Assembly (NCBI RefSeq): GCF_023227905.1
Contig: NZ_JALOCF010000009.1
Span: 1 to 64,000 of the forward strand
Length of the DNA stretch: 64,000 nt
Reading direction: 5' to 3'
From: Methylobacter sp.
GTDB lineage: Bacteria > Pseudomonadota > Gammaproteobacteria > Methylococcales > Methylomonadaceae
Of this stretch, positions 1 through 8,698 are shown piece after piece; position 1 is the first letter of the stretch, and every line of letters begins with the position of its first letter. The notes under the pieces are model-generated. The model had not been told where the DNA came from, did not search any database, and saw only the letters and a list, made by a program, of their open reading frames with translations. The position numbers were made by a program, and so were the translations under genes.

Positions 1-608
1 CCCAGTTACCGACGGGATTGCAGTTAGGAACCGGTGTACGGACGGTGGCAACCGAAAAACTGCATACCCAAGGCAATGTTCAGCCGACCGAAAACTCGTT
101 GGATGTGGCAATAAATGGCCGGGGCTTCCTGCAAATCTTGATGCCGAACGGCGACATCAATTATACCCGTGACGGCTCTTTTAAATTAGACGCAACAGGA
201 CAGATAGTTACGTCCGGCGGATTAACGCTGGATCCGGCAATCACCGTGCCGCAAGATGCCGAAAGCATCACGATCGGCACTGACGGTACGGTATCCGCCA
301 AGTTGCCGGGCGCTGCCGAACCGAGCGTGTTGGGGCAAATCCAGACCGCTAATTTTATCAATCCTACCGGCTTGGAAGCGATCGGCGAAAACCTCTACCG
401 GGAATCCGCCGCCAGCGGCGCGCCGATCATTGGCACGCCGGGGGAGGCGGAATACGGCACTTTGGTTCAAGGCTCCTTGGAAACCTCCAACGTCAATGTT
501 GTCGAGGAGTTGGTCAATATGATCGAAACGCAACGGGCTTATGAAATGAACTCCAAAGCGATTTCGACAACCGATCAGATGCTGTCCTTTGTGACGCAAC
601 AATTATAA
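1..608 (+). CDS. flgG: Flagellar basal-body distal rod protein FlgG, 5' truncated by window edge
   Basis: FlgG forms the distal rod of the flagellar basal body, spanning periplasm to outer membrane. The reading frame is open from base 3 and reads QLPTGLQLGTGVRTVATEK, the conserved FlgG segment just after the N-terminal rod domain. The middle keeps the typical SLDVAINGRGFLQI motif, and the C-terminus (NVNVVEELVNMIETQRAYE) is the coiled-coil signature of flagellar rod and hook proteins. Roughly the first 55-60 residues lie outside the window. It is followed six bases later by flgH, as in other gammaproteobacterial flg operons. Confidence 0.96.
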   Translation, partial: QLPTGLQLGTGVRTVATEKLHTQGNVQPTENSLDVAINGRGFLQILMPNGDINYTRDGSFKLDATGQIVTSGGLTLDPAITVPQDAESITIGTDGTVSAKLPGAAEPSVLGQIQTANFINPTGLEAIGENLYRESAASGAPIIGTPGEAEYGTLVQGSLETSNVNVVEELVNMIETQRAYEMNSKAISTTDQMLSFVTQQL

Positions 609-623
609 GTTAGGGTGAACGGC

Positions 624-1328
624 ATGATAGTTCAAAAAACGGTTTTCACGGCGCACGCCATGCGACGTTTTACCTTTCTGGCAGTCATGCTGTCGCTGTT
701 GGAAGCTTGTACTCCGATACCGCCAAGAGATCCGGCATTTGCCCCGGTTGCCCCGGCCGATTTACGGCCGCCGGTACAAAACAGCGGATCGATCTATCAG
801 TCCGGTTACGATACGCGTTTGTTTGAAGATCAAACGGCAAAAAGGATCGGGGATGTGCTGACTATTACGTTGCTGGAGAGAACGCAGGCGAAAAAAGCTG
901 ACGATCTTAGAACTAAAAAAGACACCAATATGGAAGTTACCGCGCCTTCGATGTATACGCTGGGAGCAAAAGTCCTGACGGGTAACGACATTAACGCCAA
1001 TCTGAGGGCGAACAGGGAATTTGACGGGGAGGCTAAGGCCGATCAAAGCAATAGCTTAAGCGGCAATATTTCCGTCACGGTTGTCGATGTGCTGCCGAAC
1101 GGCAATTTAAGTGTGCGGGGCGAGAAAAGAGTCACGTTAAATCAGGGCGATGAATTCATCAGGCTGTCCGGCATCGTCAGGCCAGTCGACATAAACTCAG
1201 CCAACATTATCACCTCCGATAAAGTCGCCGATGTAACCATTATGTACGTAGGCGAGGGCGCCATGGCCGATGCCAGCAAGATGGGTTGGCTGGCAAGGAT
1301 TCTGAACAGCCCATGGTTCCCATTCTAG
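624..1328 (+). CDS. flgH: Flagellar L-ring lipoprotein FlgH
   Basis: FlgH builds the L-ring, the outer-membrane bushing of the flagellar rod. The N-terminus holds a lipoprotein signal peptide ending in a lipobox (LLEAC), so the protein should be lipidated and sorted to the outer membrane. The body carries conserved FlgH segments such as IGDVLTITLLERTQAKK and the C-terminal GWLARILNSPWFPF. At about 235 residues it matches the family. The start is uncertain: GTG at 615, ATG at 624 (with AGGG upstream) and ATG at 660 (directly before the hydrophobic segment) all give the same mature lipoprotein. Confidence 0.95.
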   Translation: MIVQKTVFTAHAMRRFTFLAVMLSLLEACTPIPPRDPAFAPVAPADLRPPVQNSGSIYQSGYDTRLFEDQTAKRIGDVLTITLLERTQAKKADDLRTKKDTNMEVTAPSMYTLGAKVLTGNDINANLRANREFDGEAKADQSNSLSGNISVTVVDVLPNGNLSVRGEKRVTLNQGDEFIRLSGIVRPVDINSANIITSDKVADVTIMYVGEGAMADASKMGWLARILNSPWFPF

Positions 1329-1345
1329 GATAAGGATTTTTTGAT

Positions 1346-2449
1346 ATGAACACATTATATAAACACCTTATCTTATTAATCTTGACGGGCATTGCCTTCA
1401 GCGCTCCGGTTTATGCCGAGCGCATCAAGGATATCGCTTCTATCGAGGGCGTACGCAGCAATCAGCTGGTAGGCTACGGCTTGGTGGTCGGACTGGATAA
1501 ATCCGGCGATAAAACGAACTTTACCGGACAGTCCTTGCGCAATATGTTGACGCGTCTCGGCATTACCTTGCCGCCGGGCATTGATCCTAAAGCCAAAAAT
1601 ATTGCGGCGGTTTCTGTGCAAGCCGAACTTCCGCCCTTTGCCAAGCCGGGTCAAGCGATTGATGTCACCGTTTCCTCGTTGGGCGATGCCAAAAGTTTAC
1701 GGGGCGGAACCTTGTTGATGAGTCCTTTGAAAGGGGCTGACGGACAGGTTTATGCGATCGCCCAAGGCAGTCTGGTGGTCAGCGGCCTGAGCGCTTCAGG
1801 CCAGGATGGTTCGAGCGTTACCGTCAATAATCCCAATGTGGGCCGCATTCCCAACGGCGCAACCGTCGAGCGTACCGTTAGCTCATCTTTTGCTGACGGC
1901 GACGCATTGATTTTTAATCTGCACACGGCGGATTTCACGACGGCCAACCGCATGACGGAATCTATTAACAAGGTATTGGGCGCTAATACCGCAAAAGCGC
2001 TCGATGCGACTTCGGTCAGGGTGCGTGCGCCGGCCGATCCCGGCCAGAAAGTGACTTTTGCCTCGGTAGTCGAAAACATGGTGGTCATTCCGGATGACGC
2101 ACCGGCGCGTGTGATTGTTAACTCGCGCACCGGGACTGTGGTGATTAACGGCAAGGTCAGGGTGCAGCCTGCGGCAGTGTCTCATGGCAGCTTGACGGTC
2201 ACTATCAGCGAAGACCCGCAAGTCAGCCAGCCGAATGCATTTTCCAACGGCCAAACGGCAATTACCCCGAAATCCAGCATAAAGGTCGAAGAAGAGAAGA
2301 ACCATATGTTTGTGTTTAACCCCGGCGTGTCCCTGGATGAAATTGTTAAGGCGGTCAACAATGTAGGCGCTGCGCCTAGTGATTTGGTGGCTATTCTTGA
2401 AGCGTTGAAGTCATCCGGCTCCTTGCATGCCGAATTAATTGTTATCTAA
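1346..2449 (+). CDS. flgI: Flagellar P-ring protein FlgI
   Basis: FlgI forms the periplasmic P-ring around the rod. The 367-residue protein starts with a Sec signal peptide (cleavage near APVYA-ER) followed by the family hallmark RIKDIASIEGVRSNQLVGYG. The C-terminus contains VSLDEIVKAVNNVGAAPSDLVAILEALK, split here into its two recognisable halves: VSLDEIVKAVN and LVAILEALK. Length and order match Escherichia coli FlgI. The ATG has AAGGA upstream, and the gene sits 17 bases after flgH. Confidence 0.97.
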   Translation: MNTLYKHLILLILTGIAFSAPVYAERIKDIASIEGVRSNQLVGYGLVVGLDKSGDKTNFTGQSLRNMLTRLGITLPPGIDPKAKNIAAVSVQAELPPFAKPGQAIDVTVSSLGDAKSLRGGTLLMSPLKGADGQVYAIAQGSLVVSGLSASGQDGSSVTVNNPNVGRIPNGATVERTVSSSFADGDALIFNLHTADFTTANRMTESINKVLGANTAKALDATSVRVRAPADPGQKVTFASVVENMVVIPDDAPARVIVNSRTGTVVINGKVRVQPAAVSHGSLTVTISEDPQVSQPNAFSNGQTAITPKSSIKVEEEKNHMFVFNPGVSLDEIVKAVNNVGAAPSDLVAILEALKSSGSLHAELIVI

Positions 2450-2506
2450 AGTTGTTGTTGACCGTGGCGGATTGCTATCGCGAATCCGCCTTACGCGGAG
2501 GTTGTT

Positions 2507-3550
2507 ATGTTAAGTGGACCACAAAATGCCGATGTTTATACCGACTTTAACGGCTTGGCTAAATTAAAAGGCCAGGCCAGAAAAGAGTCGCCGGAAGCGT
2601 TGAAAGAAGTTGCCAAGCAATTCGAATCAATTTTCCTGAATAACGTGCTTAAAAGCATGCGCCAAGCCAAGCTGGCAGACGGCGCGATGGATAACGACCA
2701 AAGCAAATTCTATAACGATATGTATGACCAGCAGTTAGCCGTACACTTGTCAGGGTCTCCCGGCGTCGGCTTGGCTGACTTGATCGTCAAGCAACTAAGC
2801 CCCGATAAGCCTAAGCATGAAAAGCAGGATGTTGAGGATTACCTGAATAGGTCGGGAGGCATCGCGCGTAGCGGCACGGTACAGGCCCATGCCGTTAACC
2901 GGCATGCAGGCGGCAAGGCTGACAATGCTGACGGCCTGGCTGAGATTACTCCTTATATCCACGGCAGCGATCCGCTGGATGAGATAACTGAATTTCCGTT
3001 CGGCACTAATCAAGCGGCGCAATCCACCTTAAAGAACGGCCGCGCGCAGCCGATACAGTCTGCAGAAGAGTTCGTCAGGCGGCTGCATCCCCTGGCGGTC
3101 CAGGCCGCCAAAGAACTGGGCGTGGAACCCAAGGTTATTTTGGCGCAAGCGGCGCTGGAAAGCGGCTGGGGACGCTCGGTCATACACAACAGCAACGGCA
3201 GCAACAGTTTCAACCTGTTTAACATCAAAGCCGACAAAGCTTGGCAGGGTAAGCAGGCGCAAGTGGCCACGCTGGAATTCGACCAGGGTATCGCTAAAAA
3301 AGTGAATGCCGGATTCAGGTCCTACGACTCATTCGAGGACAGTTTCAGGGATTATGTCGACTTTATAAAAAGTAATCCGCGTTATAGCGATGCCTTAAAG
3401 AAAGCTGGCAATGCGCAACAATACGTGCATGAATTACAGCGTGCGGGTTATGCAACCGATCCGAAATATGCCGATAAGGTCATGAGTATCTACCAAGGCA
3501 ACGCGATGGCCGAATTTGAGCCTGACGTAATAATGGCGATGAATCAATGA
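2507..3550 (+). CDS. flgJ: FlgJ, rod-cap protein with peptidoglycan hydrolase domain
   Basis: FlgJ caps the growing rod and opens the peptidoglycan for it. Residues about 30-105 are the rod-binding domain (KEVAKQFESIFLNNVLKSMR). A low-complexity linker follows, and residues about 190-330 are a glucosaminidase domain with the conserved AQAALESGWGRSVI segment, whose Glu is the catalytic acid of the family. This two-domain form is typical of beta- and gammaproteobacteria. A good GGAGG ribosome binding site lies 6 bases before the ATG. Confidence 0.96.
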   Translation: MLSGPQNADVYTDFNGLAKLKGQARKESPEALKEVAKQFESIFLNNVLKSMRQAKLADGAMDNDQSKFYNDMYDQQLAVHLSGSPGVGLADLIVKQLSPDKPKHEKQDVEDYLNRSGGIARSGTVQAHAVNRHAGGKADNADGLAEITPYIHGSDPLDEITEFPFGTNQAAQSTLKNGRAQPIQSAEEFVRRLHPLAVQAAKELGVEPKVILAQAALESGWGRSVIHNSNGSNSFNLFNIKADKAWQGKQAQVATLEFDQGIAKKVNAGFRSYDSFEDSFRDYVDFIKSNPRYSDALKKAGNAQQYVHELQRAGYATDPKYADKVMSIYQGNAMAEFEPDVIMAMNQ

Positions 3551-3593
3551 ACACATCAGGTTTCGTCTCTAATTCTCAGAACAGGACGCACTC

Positions 3594-5393
3594 ATGAGCG
3601 GATTATTATCAACATCATTATCAGGCCTGATGGCCGCTCAGCGTTCGTTGGAAACGGTTCAGCATAATATTTCCAATGTCAATACCGAGGGCTATAGCCG
3701 CCAGCGGGTAGAGCAGAGCACTAGGATGCCGCGATATACCGGCGATGGCTATGTCGGTCAGGGCGTACAGGTAACTAATGTCACGCGCAGCTATGACCAG
3801 TTTATTAACAAGCAATTAAACTCCAGTCTTTCAGCGTTCGGAGACGCAGACCGTTACCGCCAGCTGTCTACTCGCGTCGATAATATAATGGCCGACCCGA
3901 GTACCGGAATGGCGCCGGCAATAAATCGCTTTTTTAATGCTTTAAATGAAGTGGCGGATGATCCTTCATCGATCCCTTCCAGGCAGGTACTGCTGTCTGA
4001 GGCAGAAACCCTGACACAAAGCTTCAATACCTTGACAGACAGGTTTGAAGAGATACGCACGCAGAATAATAACGATATAGGTGCCATGGTTAACGATATT
4101 AATTCGCTGGCCAAGTCCATAGCCGATATTAACGTGCAGGTCACCTCGGGCGTAGGCAGAACAGGCGGGGCGATGTTGCCCAACGATTTGCTGGATGAAC
4201 AGGATGCCCTGTTTTCAAAGTTAGCCGAAATCGTCAATATCTCCGTCGTTCCGCAAAAGGACGGCAGCTCCAGCGTTTTTATCGGCAATGGACAGGCGCT
4301 GGTTCTTAGCGGCGACGCGGCGGAATTTACCACGTTTCAGTCTGAATATGATCCAAACCGGCTGGAAATCGGGCTTAAGGTTCCTAGCGGCATAAACAAT
4401 GTAACCAGTCAAATCAGCGGCGGCTCATTGGCCGGCTCGTTACGGTTTCGGGATGAGGTGCTGGACCCAGCGCAGCAACAATTGGGCAGGGTTGCCGCCG
4501 GCTTGGCGATGGAGGTTAATGCGCTTCATGAAAAAGGTTTTGATCTGAGCGGTACGGCCGGGTCGGCGTTATTTAACTTTTCCGGTACTGAAGAAGTTCC
4601 GGTTATTAAAAGTCCGCTTAATACCGGGAATGCAGCGGTCAGGGTTAATTTTCAGGATGTTAATGTCAACCCGTCGGCAGCTGGAAACCTGGATTTTAGC
4701 GATTTTAAATTGAAGTATGTTGGCGGAACCGATTACACTCTGACCAGGGTTCGCGATAACCAGGTGATTAATCTTACGGCCACTACTGTGGCGGGGGTTT
4801 CCACTTTGTCATTTGCAGCAACTCAGCCGGCCAATATCGATGTAAGCGCTTTGCCGGGCATTGATATCACTGTTGATTTAAGTGGGGGACAAACCCTATC
4901 GGTCGGGGATGAGTTTTTAGCCAGACCGGCCTACAGTGCGGCCCAGAAAATTGGCGTTAATATCAATGACCCCAGAAAAATAGCGGCCGCCACCAATGTT
5001 GAAGTCGATCCCGTGACCAAATTGCCGGTGCTGGACGGATTGGGTAATCCCGTTATTATCAAAGGCCCGATGCCCACCGATAACAGAAATGCGCTGCAAT
5101 TGGCAAACCTGGGCAATAAACTAGGCATGTTAGGCGGAAGTGCCACGTTTAATGGCGCTTATGGGCAAATCGTTTCCAGTGTCGGAGGTTTGACGCGAGC
5201 TTCGGAGCTCAGTTCTTCGGCTCAGCAGACCTTATTAAATCAGGCGAAGGAATCCCGAGAAGGACTGGCGGGAGTAAACCTGGATGAAGAAGCCGCTAAC
5301 CTGATAAAGTTTCAGCAGGCTTATCAGGCATCCGCCCAATCCATTTCAGTGGCAAGGTCTTTATTCGATACCTTGATAGGCGCAGTTAGATAG
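3594..5393 (+). CDS. flgK: Flagellar hook-associated protein 1 (FlgK)
   Basis: FlgK (HAP1) joins hook and filament. The N-terminus (SGLLSTSLSGLMAAQRSLETV followed by HNISNVNTEGYSRQ) is the flagellar rod/hook signature, here broken into parts, and the last 40 residues (EEAANLIKFQQAYQASAQ) are the matching C-terminal coiled coil. The 599-residue length is normal, with a variable central region that in this family forms the exposed domain. It is 43 bases after flgJ and 11 bases before flgL, so co-transcription is likely. Confidence 0.96.
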   Translation: MSGLLSTSLSGLMAAQRSLETVQHNISNVNTEGYSRQRVEQSTRMPRYTGDGYVGQGVQVTNVTRSYDQFINKQLNSSLSAFGDADRYRQLSTRVDNIMADPSTGMAPAINRFFNALNEVADDPSSIPSRQVLLSEAETLTQSFNTLTDRFEEIRTQNNNDIGAMVNDINSLAKSIADINVQVTSGVGRTGGAMLPNDLLDEQDALFSKLAEIVNISVVPQKDGSSSVFIGNGQALVLSGDAAEFTTFQSEYDPNRLEIGLKVPSGINNVTSQISGGSLAGSLRFRDEVLDPAQQQLGRVAAGLAMEVNALHEKGFDLSGTAGSALFNFSGTEEVPVIKSPLNTGNAAVRVNFQDVNVNPSAAGNLDFSDFKLKYVGGTDYTLTRVRDNQVINLTATTVAGVSTLSFAATQPANIDVSALPGIDITVDLSGGQTLSVGDEFLARPAYSAAQKIGVNINDPRKIAAATNVEVDPVTKLPVLDGLGNPVIIKGPMPTDNRNALQLANLGNKLGMLGGSATFNGAYGQIVSSVGGLTRASELSSSAQQTLLNQAKESREGLAGVNLDEEAANLIKFQQAYQASAQSISVARSLFDTLIGAVR

Positions 5394-5404
5394 GAGTTAT
5401 AGCA

Positions 5405-6688
5405 ATGAGAATTTCAACCGCGTGGTCGCAACAGCTGAGCTTTAATGCGATGAGCAGTCAGCAAACTAAGTTGGCCAAGCTGCAACAGCAACTAAGTTCC
5501 GGGCTTAAAATATCAGCGCCGGCCGAAGATCCGGAGGCGGCGGCAAGGATATTGGATTTAGATAAATCGATTACAAAAACAGAGCAGTACCAAAGCAATA
5601 TTGCCACTACTCGCGGGCGATTGAATCTTGAGGAATCTGCGCTGGAAGCCGCAAATAACATCATCTTTAAAGCCAAGGACCTGACTATCCAGGCCAAAAA
5701 CGATACCTTAAACAGCAGCGACAGGCTGGCGATCAAGTATGAAGTGGATCAGCTGCTTGAAGAATTGGCGGGCGTGGCTAATACCCAAAATGCCAATGGC
5801 GAATATATTTTCTCAGGCGATCTTGCTACGGTACCCGCTTTCGCGCGGAATGCCACAACGGGCGAATATGCCTACCAGGGCGGCCTGCAGCAACGGGCTT
5901 TGCAAATCAGCACAACCAGGCAGGTTGCTGATGGCGATTTGGGCTTCAATGTTTTTGAACACATAAATTCGAGTAGCCCGGCCGCGGATGAGAATGGCAA
6001 ACGCAGTGTTTTCAATACCCTAAAGGCACTGTCTGACGGTTTGGGCGCGTCGCTTAATGCTACCGCTGGTGTAATAACCGGCGACCGGTTTTTGCGTTAT
6101 GGCTTGGATTATTCGGCTGCGACAGTTCAATTTGACCTGATTGCCAACGGCGGCATAACCGCACCGATAGATCTGAGCGGTCAGCAGTTTGCAGGCGTCG
6201 AAGATGTTGTTACCGAGATTAATTCACAACTTACCGCAGGCGGTTTTAGCGGGGCTATTCAAGCGCGGAGCAACGGCAATAAAATCGAGTTTGCTTCAGT
6301 CGCGACAGGCGCTACTTCCAGCATCCAAATCAATAACACTTCAGGAACATTTTTAGCAGATGCCGGGTTTGCCGCCGGTCAGGTCAAGGCAGGAGTCGGC
6401 GCGCAGACATTTCAGGCTCAACTTGGCGATGTGTTAACCGATCTTGATGCGGCATTGGGCAGTTTCCTGGATGCAAGATCCAGTGTCGGAGCGAGGCTGA
6501 ACGCGCTGGACAACCAGGAATCCCAAAATGAAAAATACGTAATTGATACCAAGAGCATGCTTTCTGAAACTCAAGACCTTGATTATGCCGATGCACTTAG
6601 CCGCTATCAATTGCAATTCACCGCGTTGCAGGCGGCGCAACAGACTTTTACCAAGACAAAAGAATTATCCTTGTTTAAATATCTCTAA
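5405..6688 (+). CDS. flgL: Flagellar hook-associated protein 3 (FlgL)
   Basis: FlgL (HAP3) is the second hook-filament junction protein and resembles flagellin at both ends. The N-terminus (RISTAWSQQLSFNAMSSQQ) and the helical segment LAKLQQQLSSGLKISAPAED match the D0/D1 domain, and the C-terminus (LSRYQLQFTALQAAQQTFTK) is the return helix. At 427 residues it is longer than E. coli FlgL (317); the extra length is in the central variable domain, as in many environmental gammaproteobacteria. It is the last gene of the operon visible here. Confidence 0.94.
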   Translation: MRISTAWSQQLSFNAMSSQQTKLAKLQQQLSSGLKISAPAEDPEAAARILDLDKSITKTEQYQSNIATTRGRLNLEESALEAANNIIFKAKDLTIQAKNDTLNSSDRLAIKYEVDQLLEELAGVANTQNANGEYIFSGDLATVPAFARNATTGEYAYQGGLQQRALQISTTRQVADGDLGFNVFEHINSSSPAADENGKRSVFNTLKALSDGLGASLNATAGVITGDRFLRYGLDYSAATVQFDLIANGGITAPIDLSGQQFAGVEDVVTEINSQLTAGGFSGAIQARSNGNKIEFASVATGATSSIQINNTSGTFLADAGFAAGQVKAGVGAQTFQAQLGDVLTDLDAALGSFLDARSSVGARLNALDNQESQNEKYVIDTKSMLSETQDLDYADALSRYQLQFTALQAAQQTFTKTKELSLFKYL

Positions 6689-6720
6689 GAACTGTTCAGT
6701 GACCAGCCAAGGCTGAGATG

Positions 6721-6775
6721 TTGAAGCGGAGGCAGGTGGCGGTAAAAGGTGAACCCCGCTTCAAGGCCCACCTTT
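6721..6775. terminator. Stem-loop region after flgL
   Basis: Two alternative stems can form: TTGAAGCGG (6721-6729) with CCGCTTCAA (6756-6764), and AAAGGTG (6745-6751) with CACCTTT (6769-6775). It lies between the converging flgL and a small minus-strand gene. There is no long T-run, so it is only a weak terminator candidate. Confidence 0.35.
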
Positions 6776-6786
6776 AAAAAGCCGGA

Positions 6787-7029
6787 TTATGGATAGACGA
6801 CTTTAGGGGTAAAGTTGGCAGCCGGGTATTTGGGGTCGAACTCGGTAGCTTTTTCTGCGGGCTTTTGGTCTGGGCATTTTGGTGAAGCCTTGACTGCCTC
6901 TTTGTCGATATAGACAACTTTAGGTTGAAAATTTGCAGCGGGGTATTGCTCATCGCTCCCGGCAGATGCGGTAAGCGAAGTTAATGCAACAACAGCAGTC
7001 GTCAGTCCTAAGATAATTGTTTTTTTCAT
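6787..7029 (-). CDS. Small secreted protein with duplicated YPAANFxPKVVY motif
   Basis: I do not recognise this 80-residue protein. It begins with a clear Sec signal peptide (MKKTIILGLTTAVVALTSL, cleavage near ASA-GSD). The mature part of about 57 residues is built from two copies of a 12-residue motif, YPAANFQPKVVY and YPAANFTPKVVY, separated by a charged linker with one cysteine. Both copies follow an acidic/polar residue stretch. It is a single gene with its own leader, so probably periplasmic or extracellular; no function is inferred. Confidence 0.7.
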   Translation of the reverse strand: MKKTIILGLTTAVVALTSLTASAGSDEQYPAANFQPKVVYIDKEAVKASPKCPDQKPAEKATEFDPKYPAANFTPKVVYP

Positions 7030-7071
7030 ATGATATTAACCTTGGGTAGTTGGTACGACAAGCCCTGCTGG

Positions 7072-7134
7072 ACAAATCGGCAGGACAGCCGATTTGCATT
7101 AACCCGAAGGGCGTCAGGCAGGATAACCTGACGC
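7072..7134. repeat. Double-hairpin intergenic repeat (same family as in the purM 5' end)
   Basis: Two perfect hairpins lie in tandem: AAATCGGC (7074-7081) with GCCGATTT (7088-7095), and GCGTCAGG (7111-7118) with CCTGACGC (7127-7134). The sequence between them, TTTGCATTAACCCGAAGGG, recurs nearly unchanged at 41738-41756. The stems differ in sequence between the copies but keep pairing, which indicates a structured repeat. It lies between two diverging or leader regions with no gene of its own. Confidence 0.75.
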
Positions 7135-7217
7135 GAATCCTCTATAACAAGGCTTGGAGCCAAAGAGTATCGGGTATTTTTAGCGAACCCGCAACTGTTT
7201 TTCCAGCCGGAAAACGG

Positions 7218-7946
7218 TCACAAAAGTTGTTTTATTTCGGGATGGTTTTTCAGCAATTGCTGCCTGAATGATTCAACGGCAAGCTCGCTGTGGCGCTCAC
7301 TTCGGGCAATAGGCACGGCGATTTCACTAATCACCCGCATCGGCGAGGCTGACAAAAATACCAGCCGGTCAGCCAGCGCAATGGCCTCGCGCAGGTCATG
7401 AGTGACAAATAAAACCGTGTGCGGGCGCTGCTGCCACAATTTCAATAACAATTCCCTGACTTGCCTGGCGGTCGGCGCATCCAGCGACACAAACGGCTCA
7501 TCCATCAGCAACACCTCAGGATCGACGGCAAACGCCCTGATAATGGCGACGCGGCGGCTCATGCCCAATGACAACCGTTCGGGATACACATGTTGCGCTT
7601 GTGTTAACTGCATGACCTCAAGCAAGGTATCGATGACCTCGGGCGATTGATTGTCGTCCAATGCCAGCTCAATATTTTCCCTAACCGTCCGCCAGGGCAG
7701 CAGGCGCGGGTTCTGGAAAATATAGCCGATCTTGGGATGCGTGTGCTGTTGTCCGACCAGTATGCCGCCATCGTAATCATTATCCAGGCCGGCAATAATA
7801 TTCAACAGCGTGGTTTTGCCGCAGCCGGACGGGCCGACCAGGCAAATGAATTCATTCGAATTCAGCGACAGCTTAAGGTCTGCGATACTTGGCTTCGTTG
7901 CTGTCGGATAGGTTTTGTTGTTGATATTGATTTGAATGTCGGTCAT
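7218..7946 (-). CDS. ABC transporter ATP-binding protein (TauB/SsuB-like)
   Basis: This is the ATPase of a NitT/TauT-family importer. Walker A is GPSGCGKTTLL (about residue 40), the signature loop reads LSLGMSRRVAII (with M where most have Q or G-Q), and Walker B is VLLMDEPF followed by the switch His in LFVTHD. The start is taken at the ATG at 7946, which overlaps the permease stop (ATGA). The upstream GTG at 7955 would add three residues. It is the third gene of a three-gene operon; the substrate cannot be told from the sequence. Confidence 0.93.
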   Translation of the reverse strand: MTDIQININNKTYPTATKPSIADLKLSLNSNEFICLVGPSGCGKTTLLNIIAGLDNDYDGGILVGQQHTHPKIGYIFQNPRLLPWRTVRENIELALDDNQSPEVIDTLLEVMQLTQAQHVYPERLSLGMSRRVAIIRAFAVDPEVLLMDEPFVSLDAPTARQVRELLLKLWQQRPHTVLFVTHDLREAIALADRLVFLSASPMRVISEIAVPIARSERHSELAVESFRQQLLKNHPEIKQLL

Positions 7947-8698
7947 CTGCGCCACCGTAGGGCTTTTTTATCCAGCGGTTTTAGTACCAGCAGTTCTATC
8001 AGCTGAATGACTGCAACAAAAGCGATCGTATAAGCCAGGATGCTGGCGACATCAAACAGTTGAAAGAATAAATGCAGCTGATAGCCCATGCCGTTGCTGC
8101 GGCCTAATAGCTCGACCACCAGAATGATCTTCCAAATCAGGGCCAGGCCCGACCGGGTTGCGCCCATCACAAACGGATGCAGTTGCGGCCAGATCACATG
8201 AACCAGGGTCTTGCGCTTGCTGAAACGGTAACAGCGCGCCATTTCCAGCAAATCCTGATCCAGCGCACGCGTGCCTTCACGGATCGTGACAATCACATTG
8301 GGCAGTTTGTTGATGACCACGGCGAGTATCGCCGCCGATTCGACCAGCCCGAACCAGACATAGCACAGGATAATGGTGACCAGCGCCGGGATATTCAAGA
8401 AAATCACCAGCCAGTTGTCGAAGAAGGCGTCGAGCTTTTTACTGCGTCCCAGCACGATGCCGATGGCGCAGCCCAGCAGCATCGCAATGGTAAAGCTGAC
8501 CACCAGCCGGAGCAAGGTAACGCCCAGGTGAAAGGGCAGTTGCCCTGACATGCAGCCCTGCCAGAAAACCCGGGCTACAACTTCGGGAGTCGGTAAGGTG
8601 TTGCTGTTTAAATAGACGGCCAAACCCTGCCAGATGGCTAAAAAAACCAGTAAGGACAGGGTTGATAAAAAATGCTTAAAGTTAATCAAATTATTCAA
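7943..8698 (-). CDS. ABC transporter permease (TauC/SsuC-like)
   Basis: This integral membrane permease of about 251 residues has five to six hydrophobic segments and the binding-protein-dependent transport EAA-type loop (EMARCYRFSKRKTLVHVIWP). The start codon appears to be TTG at 8698, overlapping the last codons of the binding-protein gene by 8 bases; no nearby ATG is in frame. The overlap on both sides makes it the middle gene of a tightly coupled operon for nitrate/sulfonate/taurine-type uptake. The substrate is unknown. Confidence 0.92.
   Translation of the reverse strand: MNNLINFKHFLSTLSLLVFLAIWQGLAVYLNSNTLPTPEVVARVFWQGCMSGQLPFHLGVTLLRLVVSFTIAMLLGCAIGIVLGRSKKLDAFFDNWLVIFLNIPALVTIILCYVWFGLVESAAILAVVINKLPNVIVTIREGTRALDQDLLEMARCYRFSKRKTLVHVIWPQLHPFVMGATRSGLALIWKIILVVELLGRSNGMGYQLHLFFQLFDVASILAYTIAFVAVIQLIELLVLKPLDKKALRWRR

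Noticed and set aside
7050..7271. 73-codon plus-strand frame upstream of the ABC ATPase stop
   Set aside because: It runs through the double-hairpin repeat and into the antisense of the ATPase gene.
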